NCBI RefSeq assembly: GCF_004217415.1
Contig: NZ_SHLI01000001.1
Span: 496,001-560,000 of the forward strand
Direction of reading: 5' to 3'
From: Spiribacter vilamensis
GTDB lineage: Bacteria > Pseudomonadota > Gammaproteobacteria > Nitrococcales > Nitrococcaceae
DNA: 64,000 nucleotides
The position numbers and the translations under genes were made by a program. This document shows positions 9,426 to 20,548 of the stretch, one piece after another. Under the pieces are notes generated by a model. The model made no database searches. It was not told where the DNA came from and was given only the letters and a program-made list of their open reading frames with translations. How positions within the stretch are numbered: the stretch's first letter is position 1; the number at the start of each line of letters is the position of its first letter.

Positions 9426-11210
9426 TTAATAGTCGCTACTCGGAGTGAGCGGTATATAGCGCTCGATTGTGGCGCCCAGTTCGGTGGCGTCGACCGGCTT
9501 TTTGACTACGTTTTGCATGCCGGCATCCAGACAGCGCTGCTCGTCTTCGTCCATGGCATTTGCCGTCATCGCGATAATCGGCAGCGCCGCGCCGCGCGCC
9601 CGCAGCTCCCGCGTGGCTTCCAGTCCATCCATGACCGGCATCTGCATGTCCATGACCACCAGGTCGAATGTCTCGGCCTCGAACTGCTCGAGGGCCTGGC
9701 GACCATTCTCGACAACGACAACCCGGTGTCCCATCTTCGAGAGCATCGCCCGGGCCACCAGCTGATTCACGGGGTTGTCCTCGACCACCAGGATTCGACC
9801 GATCCGAGTCGGTACCGTCGGCGCCTCGGCCGAGTCACTGGCCATGGCGTCGGCTGTCGATGACGCGGCGATCGGCAGTCGCAGGTGCACCTCGAAACGG
9901 CTGCCACGGCCGGGCTCACTATCAATGTGGATGTCACCGCCCATTTCGTCGATCAACTCCCGACTGATGACCAGACCCAGCCCCGAGCCCTGGTGCGTCC
10001 GGGTCAACGATGTATCCACCTGCGAAAAGGCCTGAAAAAGCGTTGCCTGATCCTCGAGACCAATCCCGCAGCCGGTGTCGGCGACATGAAAGCGCAAATC
10101 GAGGCGATCCTTGATCTGCTCGGCCTCTACGGACAGCGCGACATGGCCTTGCTCGGTGAACTTGAACGCGTTGTCGATCAGGTTCATCAGTACCTGGCGG
10201 AGCCGATCGGGGTCGCCGCGCACGTCACCAAGGTCGTCGGGGTAATGGCAGTGGAAGGTGATTGGGCCGTGCTGTGCCTGGATTCTGTAACCCCGGCAGA
10301 GGGTCTCTAGGAATTCGTCCAGGCAGAACGGTCGATGCACCAGCGAGAGCTTGCCGGCCCGGATGCGCGAGTAATCGAGGATATCGTTGACCACCGTGAA
10401 CACGGCATCGGCGCTGGCGCGCAGTGTCTGCAAATAGCGATAGGCGCGGGACTGCGGAGTGAGCTCCTGCTGAATGATATCGGTCAGCCCGAAGATGCCG
10501 TTCAGCGGCGTGCGCACCTCGTGGCTGATAACGGCGAGGAACTCGGTCTTGGCCTGGCTGGCCTGTTCGGCTTCGGCCCGGGCGGTTTCCAGCTCGCGGT
10601 TGGAAGCCTCCAGTGAGGCGCGTTGACGGCGCAGCTGACGGACCAGCATCAGGCCGGCCAGCATCGCCAGCGCGGCGAGAACCAGCACCGTCTGGATCAT
10701 CCGGATCTGGCCTTCACGGCTTTTCTGGCGCTCGCGGGCGAAATGTCGGTTGGTGGCGAGGAGCAGGTCGCCGGTTCCGACCTGAATCCGCTGTAGCGTC
10801 GCCAGAAGCGGTTCACGACGCTCGTTGAGGTTGCTCGCGCTCAATGTGCTTATGCGCCCGTCCAGCGCTTTGATGCGCTCGAGCAGCGAGTCGACGTTGT
10901 AGTCACGAACCTCCACCGACTGGACCAGGTCGGCGACCTGACCCCGCTGGAGTACATTGATACGGCTGTAGAGGATGTCGTAGTTGAGCTTGACCTCGGC
11001 AACCGTCTCGGGCGTCGCACGCAGCAGGGAAATCCGCAGACTCTTCAGTTCGCGGTCGAGCTGGAACGTGGCCCAGACCGCATCCTCGAGCAGCACATCA
11101 TCGAGCGCCCGCTGCTTTTGCAGCGTCAAAACTCCGACCGCCATCAAGGCAAAGAACAGCACGCCCAGTGGGATCAGGGTTGAGAAGCGTTTATGAAACG
11201 TCAGGCCCAC
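9426..11210 (-). CDS. Membrane hybrid sensor histidine kinase/response regulator
   Basis: A 594-residue inner-membrane kinase. TM helix 1 is at about 12-30 and TM helix 2 at about 171-190, enclosing a roughly 140-residue periplasmic region that looks all-helical (four-helix-bundle type). A short coiled coil (about 195-222) leads to the HisKA domain with phospho-acceptor H230 in [12 protein letters not shown]. The HATPase_c domain has an N-box ([11 protein letters not shown]), ADTGCGIG and [14 protein letters not shown]-terminal receiver has VVEDNPVN and acceptor Asp in [14 protein letters not shown]. All phosphotransfer residues are present. Only 20 bp separate it from the upstream periplasmic sulfite-oxidase-fold gene, suggesting that protein supplies its input. 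Its own target is probably the divergent HPt protein (inference). Confidence 0.92.
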   Translation of the reverse strand: MGLTFHKRFSTLIPLGVLFFALMAVGVLTLQKQRALDDVLLEDAVWATFQLDRELKSLRISLLRATPETVAEVKLNYDILYSRINVLQRGQVADLVQSVEVRDYNVDSLLERIKALDGRISTLSASNLNERREPLLATLQRIQVGTGDLLLATNRHFARERQKSREGQIRMIQTVLVLAALAMLAGLMLVRQLRRQRASLEASNRELETARAEAEQASQAKTEFLAVISHEVRTPLNGIFGLTDIIQQELTPQSRAYRYLQTLRASADAVFTVVNDILDYSRIRAGKLSLVHRPFCLDEFLETLCRGYRIQAQHGPITFHCHYPDDLGDVRGDPDRLRQVLMNLIDNAFKFTEQGHVALSVEAEQIKDRLDLRFHVADTGCGIGLEDQATLFQAFSQVDTSLTRTHQGSGLGLVISRELIDEMGGDIHIDSEPGRGSRFEVHLRLPIAASSTADAMASDSAEAPTVPTRIGRILVVEDNPVNQLVARAMLSKMGHRVVVVENGRQALEQFEAETFDLVVMDMQMPVMDGLEATRELRARGAALPIIAMTANAMDEDEQRCLDAGMQNVVKKPVDATELGATIERYIPLTPSSDY

Positions 11211-11230
11211 ATGAGCATCCTGCCCGGCGT

Positions 11231-11729
11231 CTATTCGACGTGAAGTCGGTTGACCTGCCAGACCGAGCGGCCGTAGATGGTTTCGCGGTGGAGCTCGGGG
11301 TGGCTGTCGAATGAGTAGATGACAAAGATCGGGCCTCGCTCACGCACGCTCATGCGCTCGCCGTCCTTGTGGGTGGCAAGGATGACGTCGTAGTCCCGCA
11401 AGTCGTCCACCGGGATCTCGGCGCCGTAGTCGTTGAGGGCGGTTGCCGTTATCTGCACACCCTGCGCATCCACCGCATCGAGTACTGCCCGGGCCAGGGG
11501 GCCACTGAAGGTCTTGGGTCCATCGTGCCAGGGCGTTTCGGTCTCCAGCCTGCGGCCCTCGAGTTCGGCGAGCATCTCGGCATCGAATACCGCCTGATCG
11601 CCACGGTTGGTGGTTCCGATGTCGCCGCCGACAGTGAGGATGACCCGACCTTCCGGGGCCTCCAGTGCGCTGGAGGCGGTGCTCCAGAGTGCCAGCAAAG
11701 CAGTGATGGCGATCAGTGCGGCGGTAGAT

Positions 11730-11743
<14 letters not shown>
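11231..11743 (-). CDS. Periplasmic molybdopterin (sulfite-oxidase) fold protein lacking cysteine
   Basis: A 170-residue protein with a clear signal peptide ([20 protein letters not shown], cleavage after SALEA or nearby), then a single domain resembling PF00174 (oxidoreductase molybdopterin-binding domain): LTVGGDI near the N-terminus, FDAEMLAEL, then [35 protein letters not shown] and a C-terminal [12 protein letters not shown]. The mature protein has no cysteine at all, so the Cys that ligates molybdenum in sulfite oxidase and MsrP is missing and catalysis is unlikely. The start overlaps the end of the upstream kinase gene by 14 bp and follows a GAGG. It sits between two hybrid kinases, which suggests a sensory accessory role (inference). 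Confidence 0.8.
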
Positions 11744-13870
<2,127 letters not shown>

Positions 13871-13871
<1 letters not shown>

Positions 13872-14992
13872 CAATCGAGAATCGCGTAGACGATGCTTTT
13901 ATTGAGGAAGTCGAGATAGTCGCGCCCGCTATTGGCAATCTCGCCCAGCGTGAACGCGCCATGGATCGGTGTGCCGGCTCCCACGGCATACAGTTCGCGT
14001 CCCAGTTCGTCACCCAGAAATAGCACGCGCGAGATGCAGTCAAACATCAGCGCAGTGTCGATCGCTTCCTGCGGACGAGTCGTGATGGCCTCACGTCGAG
14101 CATTACCCGCCGCCGAGAGCAGGGTATCTACGTCGCCGTTCAGCAGCCGAATGGGGCACCCGGCGGGTACCTCACCCACGCAGACGATTTCACCGGCCTC
14201 GTTCATCATCAGCGGGTCGCGGACCACAACCTCCGCCCCGTACCGCGCGATCCCCAGGGGATAGGATTTGGCGATCGAAAAGAAGTTGTCCGCATCGATC
14301 TGCTGGCCGCCGTGGGCGAAGACCTCGCGGGCATAGAGTTCGGCCGCCGGTTGCCAGTCGATGGTCCGTACCCGGTTACCCTCGCTTTCGGTGACGGTCA
14401 TTGCCCTGCTGATCGGATGCCATCCATGGCTAACGCCAATGGCACTGCGAACCGCCAGCCGGGCGACCAGGGCGCCATCCTCGTGCAGCCCTTCAGGGGT
14501 GATGATGCAGGGCGACTGACGAAAACTGAGCGAGCCGGCGCCCCCTCCGATAAAGTTCTGCTCCAGGCCAAGACTGAAGAACAGGGCCTCGATCAGGTCA
14601 CTGATCCGGGCGGCGAGACCGTCAACAACCACCAGGTAGGTGGTGTCCCGGGGCTTGTCGGGCCAGTCGTCCGTGAACGCCGAAATGGATCTCTCGAACG
14701 CCGTATTGGTGGCGCTCAGGTTGCCGACAACGCCATAGTCGGGGAGTTGGTCAAGCCCTACAACGAGGGTTCCTCGCTCGTGGCTCTTACTGCGATAGGC
14801 AACCGCCGGGAAGATGCCGCCCAGCAGGGGCAGAGGCGACGCGGTGATGGCCGCATGCATCGCTTCCGTCGGCAGGTTGTTACCGTCCGCGGCAAACACC
14901 AGAGCCGCATGCACAGTCGGGTCAACGTGGAGTCGTCGTACAGCCTCGACAAGCCCCGCCACGGTGCCGGTCGGATCGAATTCGGCGCGCAT
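13871..14992 (-). CDS. FIST domain signal-sensing protein (NosP-like)
   Basis: A 373-residue soluble protein with FIST_N (about 25-220) and FIST_C (about 225-360) domains. Typical segments are [44 protein letters not shown] and a C-terminal [30 protein letters not shown] proteins are ligand sensors; the best studied, NosP, bind haem and nitric oxide and control a neighbouring hybrid kinase that feeds HPt proteins and c-di-GMP enzymes. Here the gene is translationally coupled to both neighbours: its ATG overlaps the EAL gene stop (TAATG) and its TGA overlaps the kinase ATG. The ligand here is an inference; haem binding cannot be read from the sequence. Confidence 0.9.
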
Positions 14993-17067
14993 TACTCCTC
15001 CTCTTTGGAGGAGGCGGTCAGCAGACCGGTGCAGGCGTCTGCTTCCATGGGTCGATGAATGAGGAATCCCTGAATGGCATCGATTTCGAGGGCATGCATG
15101 TAGTCGCGCTGGCGCTGGGTTTCGACACCCTCAGCAATCGTCTTGAACCGGAGCCCGTCGGCGAGGGAGTTTATCGACCGGATCACTGACCGGTTACGCC
15201 GATCGCCCGTCACCGCCTCGATAAGGCTTCGATCGATCTTCAGCGTATCTATCGGAAACCGCAGCAATGATTCGTAGGACGCATAACCGGTCCCGAAATC
15301 GTCGATGGCAAGCCGGAATCCGGCGACTCGAAGTTGCTCCAGGATGCGTTGGCTGGCGTCCGGGTTATGCATGGCCATGCTTTCGGTGATCTCGAGTTCA
15401 ATTGTGCGCGGATCGACCCGGTGACGACGGGCAATTCGGGTAACGCGGTCGGCGAGATCACGGCGCTCGAATTGCTGTGCCGAGATATTGACGCCCAACA
15501 CCAGTGTCGCGTTCGCCTCGTGCCAGATCGCCAGTTGCCTGCAGGCCTCATCGAGGACCCACTCGCCGACATCGCCAATCAGCCCGATTTCCTCGAGCAT
15601 GGGGATGAACCGGCCAGGGGAGATAACGCCATGAATGGGATGGCGCCAGCGCAGCAGCGCCTCTACGCCGTTGAAAGACCCGCCGTCGGCCGGTTGCTGG
15701 AATTGGTAGACAAGGAAGAATTCTCCCCGCCCCAGGGCTTTGCGAATATCGCTTTCGAGGCTCAGGACACCGCTTTCTTCCAATCCTTCGGTTTCCGGGT
15801 AAAGCATAACGTGCCGATGACCCCGGCGGTCGCGATTCGACTGCTGCGCCCACTGCGCGCGATTGATCAACGTTTCCGCGTCGCTGGCATCGCTTGGATA
15901 GAGACTCGCGCCTGCGGAGAAATCGACGAACACCTCTTCGCCCGCCACCGACAAGGAGCTGGCTAACGGCGCCAGCCATTCCTCGTAGTCTGCGATTGGG
16001 ATATCGATGGTGTCGACGGGTGAGGCGATTGCAAAGGTATTGGCTTCAAGGCGTCCCGCCACAGCATTCGCGGAGAGAACATCCCTTAGACGCTGGGCAA
16101 AGGTGGCGATTATTTGATCGCCAGCGCTGATGCCAAGCATTGCGTTGATCCGGCTCAATCCGATGATTTCGATCACCGTGACCGACCAGGGTTGCCCGCC
16201 CTGCTTGCTGATGTGGTCGCGGAGTACTCGGTTGAAATGCCGATGTCTTGGCAGGTCCGTGAGTTCGTCGTATTCGGCCCGATAGCGCGCGCGATCCTCG
16301 AATGCGCGCAACCCGGTGACATCCTGGAAGGCGCCAATCAGCCAGGTCTGGTTACGGCTTGCCTCGCTCTGTAGTCGCAGGATGGTGGGCTGGTCATCAA
16401 GCAGCCACAGGGTGCACTCGACATCCACGCCTCGTTCGCCGGCAATCGCCGAGTCAAAAGCTGCCTCCAGGCGGTAGCGATTGTTGTCGGCGGCGCGTTC
16501 GATCAGCGCCTCGCGGGTCTCGGGTAGGGTGGCACAGCCGAGCAGCTCGGCTGCCCCGGCCGACCATTGCAGTCGGCCGGTTACGTGATCAAGTCGCCAT
16601 GAGCCCAGCCGCGCCATTCGACAGGCGACGGCCTGCTCTATCCTTGCGTCTGCAAGTGCCTGTGCCCGCGCCGCGGCCGCCAACGCATACTCGACCCGCA
16701 CGACCAGCAGCGCCAGCTTGGCGGGCTTAGTGATGAAGTCAGTGGCGCCCACGGCGAATGCCTGATGGATGGATGCGGTGTCGTCCTGGGCCGTGAGAAC
16801 CAGAATAGGGATGTCCCGGTCGCTCGAGCCGGCTTGCCCGAGGCGAACGGTTTCAATCAAGGAAAACCCGTCGCCGTCTGGCAGATTGATGTTTACCAGC
16901 ACCAGATCCGGCGGGTCGGCCTGCATCGAGGCAAGTGCCTCGTCGGCGCTGTTTGCCTGCCTTATCGCCCAGCCATTCTTGCCCAATCCGGCGGAAGTTA
17001 TCGTTTGGATGACCGGATCATCCTCCACGATCAGGATCGTCTGCGACTGCGACTGCGACTGCGACAT
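14992..17067 (-). CDS. REC-PAS-GGDEF-EAL protein with degenerate receiver and GGDEF
   Basis: A 691-residue protein with, in order, a receiver (about 10-125), a PAS-like domain (about 140-260), GGDEF (about 270-430) and EAL (about 440-690). The receiver keeps the acidic pair (VEDD), Thr and Lys (TKPAK) but has Asn59 where the phospho-acceptor Asp should be (LVLVNINLPDGDG). The GGDEF active site reads RLEANTFAI, so cyclase activity is unlikely. The EAL domain is complete: VEALLRW, NISAQQF, EITES, DDFGTGYAS, KIDRSLI, AEGVET, so it should hydrolyse c-di-GMP. The start MSQSQSQ was chosen because the receiver begins right after it; there is no strong ribosome binding site, and an upstream ATG at 17157 would add 30 unlikely residues. 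Confidence 0.88.
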   Translation of the reverse strand: MSQSQSQSQTILIVEDDPVIQTITSAGLGKNGWAIRQANSADEALASMQADPPDLVLVNINLPDGDGFSLIETVRLGQAGSSDRDIPILVLTAQDDTASIHQAFAVGATDFITKPAKLALLVVRVEYALAAAARAQALADARIEQAVACRMARLGSWRLDHVTGRLQWSAGAAELLGCATLPETREALIERAADNNRYRLEAAFDSAIAGERGVDVECTLWLLDDQPTILRLQSEASRNQTWLIGAFQDVTGLRAFEDRARYRAEYDELTDLPRHRHFNRVLRDHISKQGGQPWSVTVIEIIGLSRINAMLGISAGDQIIATFAQRLRDVLSANAVAGRLEANTFAIASPVDTIDIPIADYEEWLAPLASSLSVAGEEVFVDFSAGASLYPSDASDAETLINRAQWAQQSNRDRRGHRHVMLYPETEGLEESGVLSLESDIRKALGRGEFFLVYQFQQPADGGSFNGVEALLRWRHPIHGVISPGRFIPMLEEIGLIGDVGEWVLDEACRQLAIWHEANATLVLGVNISAQQFERRDLADRVTRIARRHRVDPRTIELEITESMAMHNPDASQRILEQLRVAGFRLAIDDFGTGYASYESLLRFPIDTLKIDRSLIEAVTGDRRNRSVIRSINSLADGLRFKTIAEGVETQRQRDYMHALEIDAIQGFLIHRPMEADACTGLLTASSKEEE
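17041..17064. repeat. Four tandem CTGCGA hexamers at the start of the EAL gene
   Basis: Four perfect copies of the hexamer lie immediately after the start codon of the REC-PAS-GGDEF-EAL gene and encode the Ser-Gln repeat at residues 2-9. The unit is six bases, so gain or loss of copies would keep the frame and only change the length of a disordered N-terminal tail. Confidence 0.9.
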
Positions 17068-17161
17068 TGGGCTTTTTCGTTCGACGCTAAACTCGGCAAG
17101 GAGTGTATCCTGCTGAAGAGGTTTTGTAATACGTGTAAAGGCGACAAGGTGGTGCAAGCGG

Positions 17162-17887
17162 ATGGTGCCCAGAGACTTTGATCGTGAGGCAGGCCTCGCC
17201 TGTGTCGATGGCGATGAAACGCTTTATGAATCGGTACTCGCGATATTCCATCAGCAGCTGAGGGATCACTTTGCCTCGCTGCCCGATTCCCTCCGTGGGC
17301 CCTACGATGAGGTTGTTGTGCGTCAGGTGCACTCGTTGAAGGGATCGGCGGGATCAGTGGGAGCGAATCGCATCGAGGCCAGTGCTGCGGCGATCGATCG
17401 ACGTCTGAAATCAGGTGATGGCGACATCGACGAGGCACTGATCGGAAAACTGGCCGTGGCACTGCAATCCGCCATCAATCATTCAGTAGGGCATATCAAC
17501 GGGATAGAACTGCCATTCGGCATAAACGCAAAAGGGTATTCGAAACGTGTGATCGCCAGAGACTTTGATCGTGAAGCAGGCCTTGATTGTGTGGACGGCG
17601 ACGAAGCGCTTTATGAATCAGTACTCGCTGTGTTCCATCAGCAGTTGATGGATGACCTTGTCTCGCTGCCCGATTCGCTCCGCAAGCCCCGCGACAATGC
17701 CGTTATGCGTCAGGTGCACTCGCTGAAAGGATCGGCCTTATCCGTGGGAGCGAAGCGCATCGAGGTCAGTGCTGCGGCGGTCGATCGGCGTCTGAAATCA
17801 GGCGATGGCCATATCGACGAGGCACTGATCGGGGAACTGGCTGCGGCACTGCAATCCGCCATTAATTCGCTCGAGTCTTCGCATTGA
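17162..17887 (+). CDS. Tandem duplicated HPt phosphotransfer protein
   Basis: A 241-residue protein made of two near-identical histidine phosphotransfer domains. Each has the HPt signature RQVHSLKGSA: H57 in copy 1 and H186 in copy 2, exactly 129 residues apart. Both repeats begin with RDFDREAGL and end with LQSAIN. The duplication is also clear in the DNA. HPt domains accept phosphate from hybrid-kinase receivers and pass it to response regulators, so the likely donors are the two hybrid kinases of the divergent operon, whose first start is 95 bp away. The start is ATG with no strong ribosome binding site; the linker (about 106-130) contains a GTG that mimics the original start. Confidence 0.9.
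   Translation: MVPRDFDREAGLACVDGDETLYESVLAIFHQQLRDHFASLPDSLRGPYDEVVVRQVHSLKGSAGSVGANRIEASAAAIDRRLKSGDGDIDEALIGKLAVALQSAINHSVGHINGIELPFGINAKGYSKRVIARDFDREAGLDCVDGDEALYESVLAVFHQQLMDDLVSLPDSLRKPRDNAVMRQVHSLKGSALSVGAKRIEVSAAAVDRRLKSGDGHIDEALIGELAAALQSAINSLESSH
17170..17862 (+). repeat. Intragenic direct repeat, 387-bp period, in the HPt gene
   Basis: Bases from 17170 and from 17557 are closely similar for about 305 bp, both starting CAGAGACTTTGATCGTGA and both containing TCTGAAATCAGG and GAGGCACTGATCGG. The divergence is mostly at third codon positions, so both copies appear to be under purifying selection. Confidence 0.92.
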
Positions 17888-17911
17888 ACGATGCCCGCAC
17901 CTGCAGGGCCA

Positions 17912-18364
17912 TCAGATCCAGCGCCGCACGCCGCGACAGTAAGCACGATAGCGCTCGCCGAACCTCGTCGCGAGGGCACGTTCCTCGGGCCGGATCTGGA
18001 AGCGGGTGATGAAGACGACGAACACCGCCGCCATGATCAGGCCCGCGGGATTCCCCAGCCACAGTATCCAGGCGACAAGTAGCAGTGCATCGCCGAGATA
18101 GATCGGGTTGCGACTGTAGGCATAGGCGCCGCCCACAATCAGATGACTGGCGCGCTCGGGATGGATCGGGTTGATCGTTGTGTGTCGCGCGGCGAAGCGG
18201 ACGGCGGCCATGCCCATCAGCACGATGCTGGCAATGACCAGCAGCCCGGCGGCAACGTCCAGCCCCGGGATCGATACGCGTAGCGCGGGTAGCGATCGAT
18301 CAATGAGCCAGACGAGTGCCGCGGCGATCAACAGGACAGCGGGCGGGGGGAGGCGTGTGTTCAT
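17912..18364 (-). CDS. Isoprenylcysteine carboxyl methyltransferase (ICMT/PEMT) family membrane protein
   Basis: A 150-residue integral membrane protein with about four hydrophobic segments and the family signature: HPERASHLIVGGAYAYSRNPIYLGDALLLVAW followed by a C-terminal EERALATRFGERYRAYCRGVRRWI. Members are small SAM-dependent methyltransferases acting on lipids or small thiols; the substrate cannot be told from sequence. The start MNTRLPPP is preferred, as the TM region begins right after it; two upstream in-frame ATGs would add up to 11 residues. It lies 39 bp downstream of the outer-membrane barrel gene on the same strand and converges with the HPt gene. Confidence 0.82.
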   Translation of the reverse strand: MNTRLPPPAVLLIAAALVWLIDRSLPALRVSIPGLDVAAGLLVIASIVLMGMAAVRFAARHTTINPIHPERASHLIVGGAYAYSRNPIYLGDALLLVAWILWLGNPAGLIMAAVFVVFITRFQIRPEERALATRFGERYRAYCRGVRRWI

Positions 18365-18403
18365 GGAGATGGATTGTACTGCCATCCGCCCGGCCAAGGG
18401 ATA

Positions 18404-18967
18404 TCAGAAGCCGTAACTGGCTCCGATCGTGATGCCGGTCGCCTCGTAGGCATCCTGATCCAGATAGCTCGCCCATTCCACATAACCCGATATCGCTTCG
18501 GTCAACCCGGCTTGAGCCCCCACACCATAGGAGAATCCGGTGTCATCCCTGGTCAGACTGCCGCTCAATCCCCCGGCGCTTGCGGTGATTTCCGCCTCGG
18601 CGTAACTGAAACCGGCGAGTCCATAGACCGACATTGCCCCGGTGACCGGCAGGTGCGCGACCGCATAGGCGCCTGCAAGCCGTTCGATATCAAGCTCGCC
18701 GGTCACATTCATCCCATTCAATCGAGCACTCGTTTCGTCGCTCGAGAGCCCGAAGCCGAGGCGGCCCTCGACCGCGATATTGTCCGTCACGTAATAGCCC
18801 AGGCGCCCGATCAGCGCGGATGGATTGAATTCCGGAGCGCCCTGCTCATCGTAACTGGTCCTCGTGAATCCGCCGCCGACGTAGGCATCTCCGGCGTTCG
18901 CAGCCATCGTCGGTGCGGTTGTCGTCATCAGTGCAAGGGCGAGGGGTAAATGCTTGGCGCTTGGCAT
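18404..18967 (-). CDS. Outer-membrane beta-barrel protein (OmpA/OmpX-like barrel)
   Basis: A 187-residue protein with a signal peptide (MPSAKHLPLALALMTTTAPTMA, cleavage near AANA) and an eight-strand-type barrel pattern: AYVGGGFTRTSY, ALIGRLGYYVTDNIAVEGRLGFGL, MSVYGLAGFSYAEAEI, FSYGVGAQAGLTEAISGYVEWASYL, and a terminal ITIGASYGF ending in Phe as outer-membrane barrels do. It fits PF13505. Its role (adhesion, stability or porin-like) is unknown. Start chosen for the signal peptide and the GGAG ribosome binding site 8 bases upstream, which is buried in a leader hairpin. Confidence 0.87.
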   Translation of the reverse strand: MPSAKHLPLALALMTTTAPTMAANAGDAYVGGGFTRTSYDEQGAPEFNPSALIGRLGYYVTDNIAVEGRLGFGLSSDETSARLNGMNVTGELDIERLAGAYAVAHLPVTGAMSVYGLAGFSYAEAEITASAGGLSGSLTRDDTGFSYGVGAQAGLTEAISGYVEWASYLDQDAYEATGITIGASYGF

Positions 18968-18973
18968 GGGTTT

Positions 18974-19005
18974 ATCTCCGTTTGCTGTTTGGACATGACG
19001 GAGAT
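18974..19005 (-). promoter_or_regulatory. Leader hairpin that buries the ribosome binding site of the barrel gene
   Basis: In the 5' leader, ATCTCCGT and ACGGAGAT form a perfect 8-bp inverted repeat around a 16-base loop; the 3' arm contains the GGAG ribosome binding site. When folded it should block initiation, so it could act as a thermometer or a target for a small RNA. Prediction from sequence only. Confidence 0.5.
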
Positions 19006-19074
19006 TAGTGCTCGACAGGATGCCGAATTGCGCACTCATGCGCATAATAACGAGCCGTCGCCAGCCGCTGATCA

Positions 19075-19662
19075 GTGATGTACCGCGTACCCGCAACAAC
19101 CGGCACCGCCGAGATCACCGTCAAGCGCAGTCGCTTCATCGCCACTGCCGTGCCGGCAGCGGACCGCGACGCGGCCCTTGCCGCGGTCGATGAGTCGCGT
19201 TGCCAGCATCCCGAGGCGCGGCATCACTGCTGGGCCTGGCAGGGGCGAAACAGCGCGGCATCGAGCGACGATGGCGAGCCCGGCGGTACGGCGGGGCGGC
19301 CAATCCTGGGCGTTATCGGTCATAAGGGACTGGTCGATGTCGTCGTCGTTGTAACGCGCTATTTCGGCGGTACGAAGCTCGGTGCCGGCGGGCTTGTCAG
19401 GGCCTATGCCGGGGCGGCAGAGGCGGTGCTCTCGGAGTTGCCGGGCCGTACGGAAGAGCCGGTGGTGCATTGCTCGCTCGCCATGGCGTTTGCCGACGAG
19501 CAGCCGCTGCGCCACTGGCTCTCCGGCCAGCCGGATGCCGATCTTCGGGCGATCGACTATGGCGAAGGCGTTACTGCGACGCTGACAGTACCCGAGGCCG
19601 TACTGGCCGACTTCGAGGCATGGTGCGCCGCACGCGGGCTGTGTTGTCATTACGCGGATTAA
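19075..19662 (+). CDS. yigZ: YigZ/IMPACT family protein (UPF0029)
   Basis: A 195-residue protein (E. coli YigZ about 204) of the IMPACT family. Diagnostic segments are VKRSRFIATA near the N-terminus, HHCWAWQG, SSDDGEPGGTAGRPILGVI and VVVVVTRYFGGTKLGAGGLVRAY, followed by the DUF1949 C-terminal domain (about 130-195). The family is widespread, and its eukaryotic members affect translational control; the bacterial role is not settled. Two starts are possible, GTG at 19075 and ATG at 19078; neither has a strong ribosome binding site. It is divergent from the barrel gene and 19 bp upstream of the GIY-YIG gene. Confidence 0.92.
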   Translation: MMYRVPATTGTAEITVKRSRFIATAVPAADRDAALAAVDESRCQHPEARHHCWAWQGRNSAASSDDGEPGGTAGRPILGVIGHKGLVDVVVVVTRYFGGTKLGAGGLVRAYAGAAEAVLSELPGRTEEPVVHCSLAMAFADEQPLRHWLSGQPDADLRAIDYGEGVTATLTVPEAVLADFEAWCAARGLCCHYAD

Positions 19663-19681
19663 CCGCGGCGAGAACGATTCA

Positions 19682-20548
19682 TTGGCTGAACAGCAGACCC
19701 CCGGCGATGCCGACCACATGCTCCCCTACTATGTCTACGAGCTTCGCGATCCACGCGACAACGCGGTCTTCTATGTCGGTAAGGGCACCCGCGATCGCGT
19801 GGATTTCCACGACGAGGGTGATGAGAGCGATAAACAGCGCCGTATCGCCGCGATCAAGGCATCGGGCCATGAGGTAACTCGCGTGATTGTCGCCCGTGTC
19901 GAGACCGAGGCTGAGGCGTTCGCCGTGGAGACCGTGCTGATCAAGTGGACCTACGGATTCGATCACCTCACCAACGCCATCCACGGCCATCGCGCGAGCT
20001 TTGTGCGGCCCTCCACCGAATGGCGCCAACAGGCCTACACCACGATGCCCGGAATCGATGTCGAGCGCGTGCCTCGCGGCCTGCGGGAGGGCACCTATAC
20101 GCAGAAACAGCGCGACCAGATCCTCGATAACGGTATCGTCGAAAAGCTCTGGGCCATTTACGACTACCTGCGCGGGGTTTTCGGCGACGATCCGCGTCAC
20201 CAGATCCATGAGCCGGATCTGAGTGTCGCCCAGGATCCGCATTTGCTGGTCAGCGGCTTTAGCCCGGCACTACGGCTCATGATCCGCCTGCCGCTCAGCG
20301 GCCGGGTGATGCGGCTGCAGGCAATCCCGGCCCGCGGTGGTAGTCGCCAGGCGCTCACCGAGGCAATGCAGTGGCTTGACCCGGCTCCCGCGATCAACAA
20401 CGGCACCTGTTATCGCTGCTACGCGCCGATCGGGCCCTCGGTGAGCCGGGAGGTCGATCGCAAGGGGCAGCTCGCGATCGATGATCTGGAGGGACTCGGC
20501 CGGGCGATTCGCCGAATTACCGATCCGTTTCGGCGCCGGCGCGGCTAA
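19682..20548 (+). CDS. GIY-YIG domain protein (LEM3/ANKLE1-like type)
   Basis: A 288-residue protein whose N-terminal 110 residues form a GIY-YIG nuclease domain of the COG3680-like type: YYVYELRDPRDNAVFYVGKGT, then AFAVETVLIKW with the candidate catalytic Glu, and DHLTNAIHGH. The remaining 170 residues match nothing I know; they contain a CYRCYAP pair of Cys that could bind metal. The family resembles nucleases of unknown target. The listed TTG start gives MAEQQTPGD; an ATG at 19718 (MLPYYVYEL) is a good alternative because the domain begins there. It ends one base before the convergent asparaginase stop. Confidence 0.8.
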   Translation: MAEQQTPGDADHMLPYYVYELRDPRDNAVFYVGKGTRDRVDFHDEGDESDKQRRIAAIKASGHEVTRVIVARVETEAEAFAVETVLIKWTYGFDHLTNAIHGHRASFVRPSTEWRQQAYTTMPGIDVERVPRGLREGTYTQKQRDQILDNGIVEKLWAIYDYLRGVFGDDPRHQIHEPDLSVAQDPHLLVSGFSPALRLMIRLPLSGRVMRLQAIPARGGSRQALTEAMQWLDPAPAINNGTCYRCYAPIGPSVSREVDRKGQLAIDDLEGLGRAIRRITDPFRRRRG

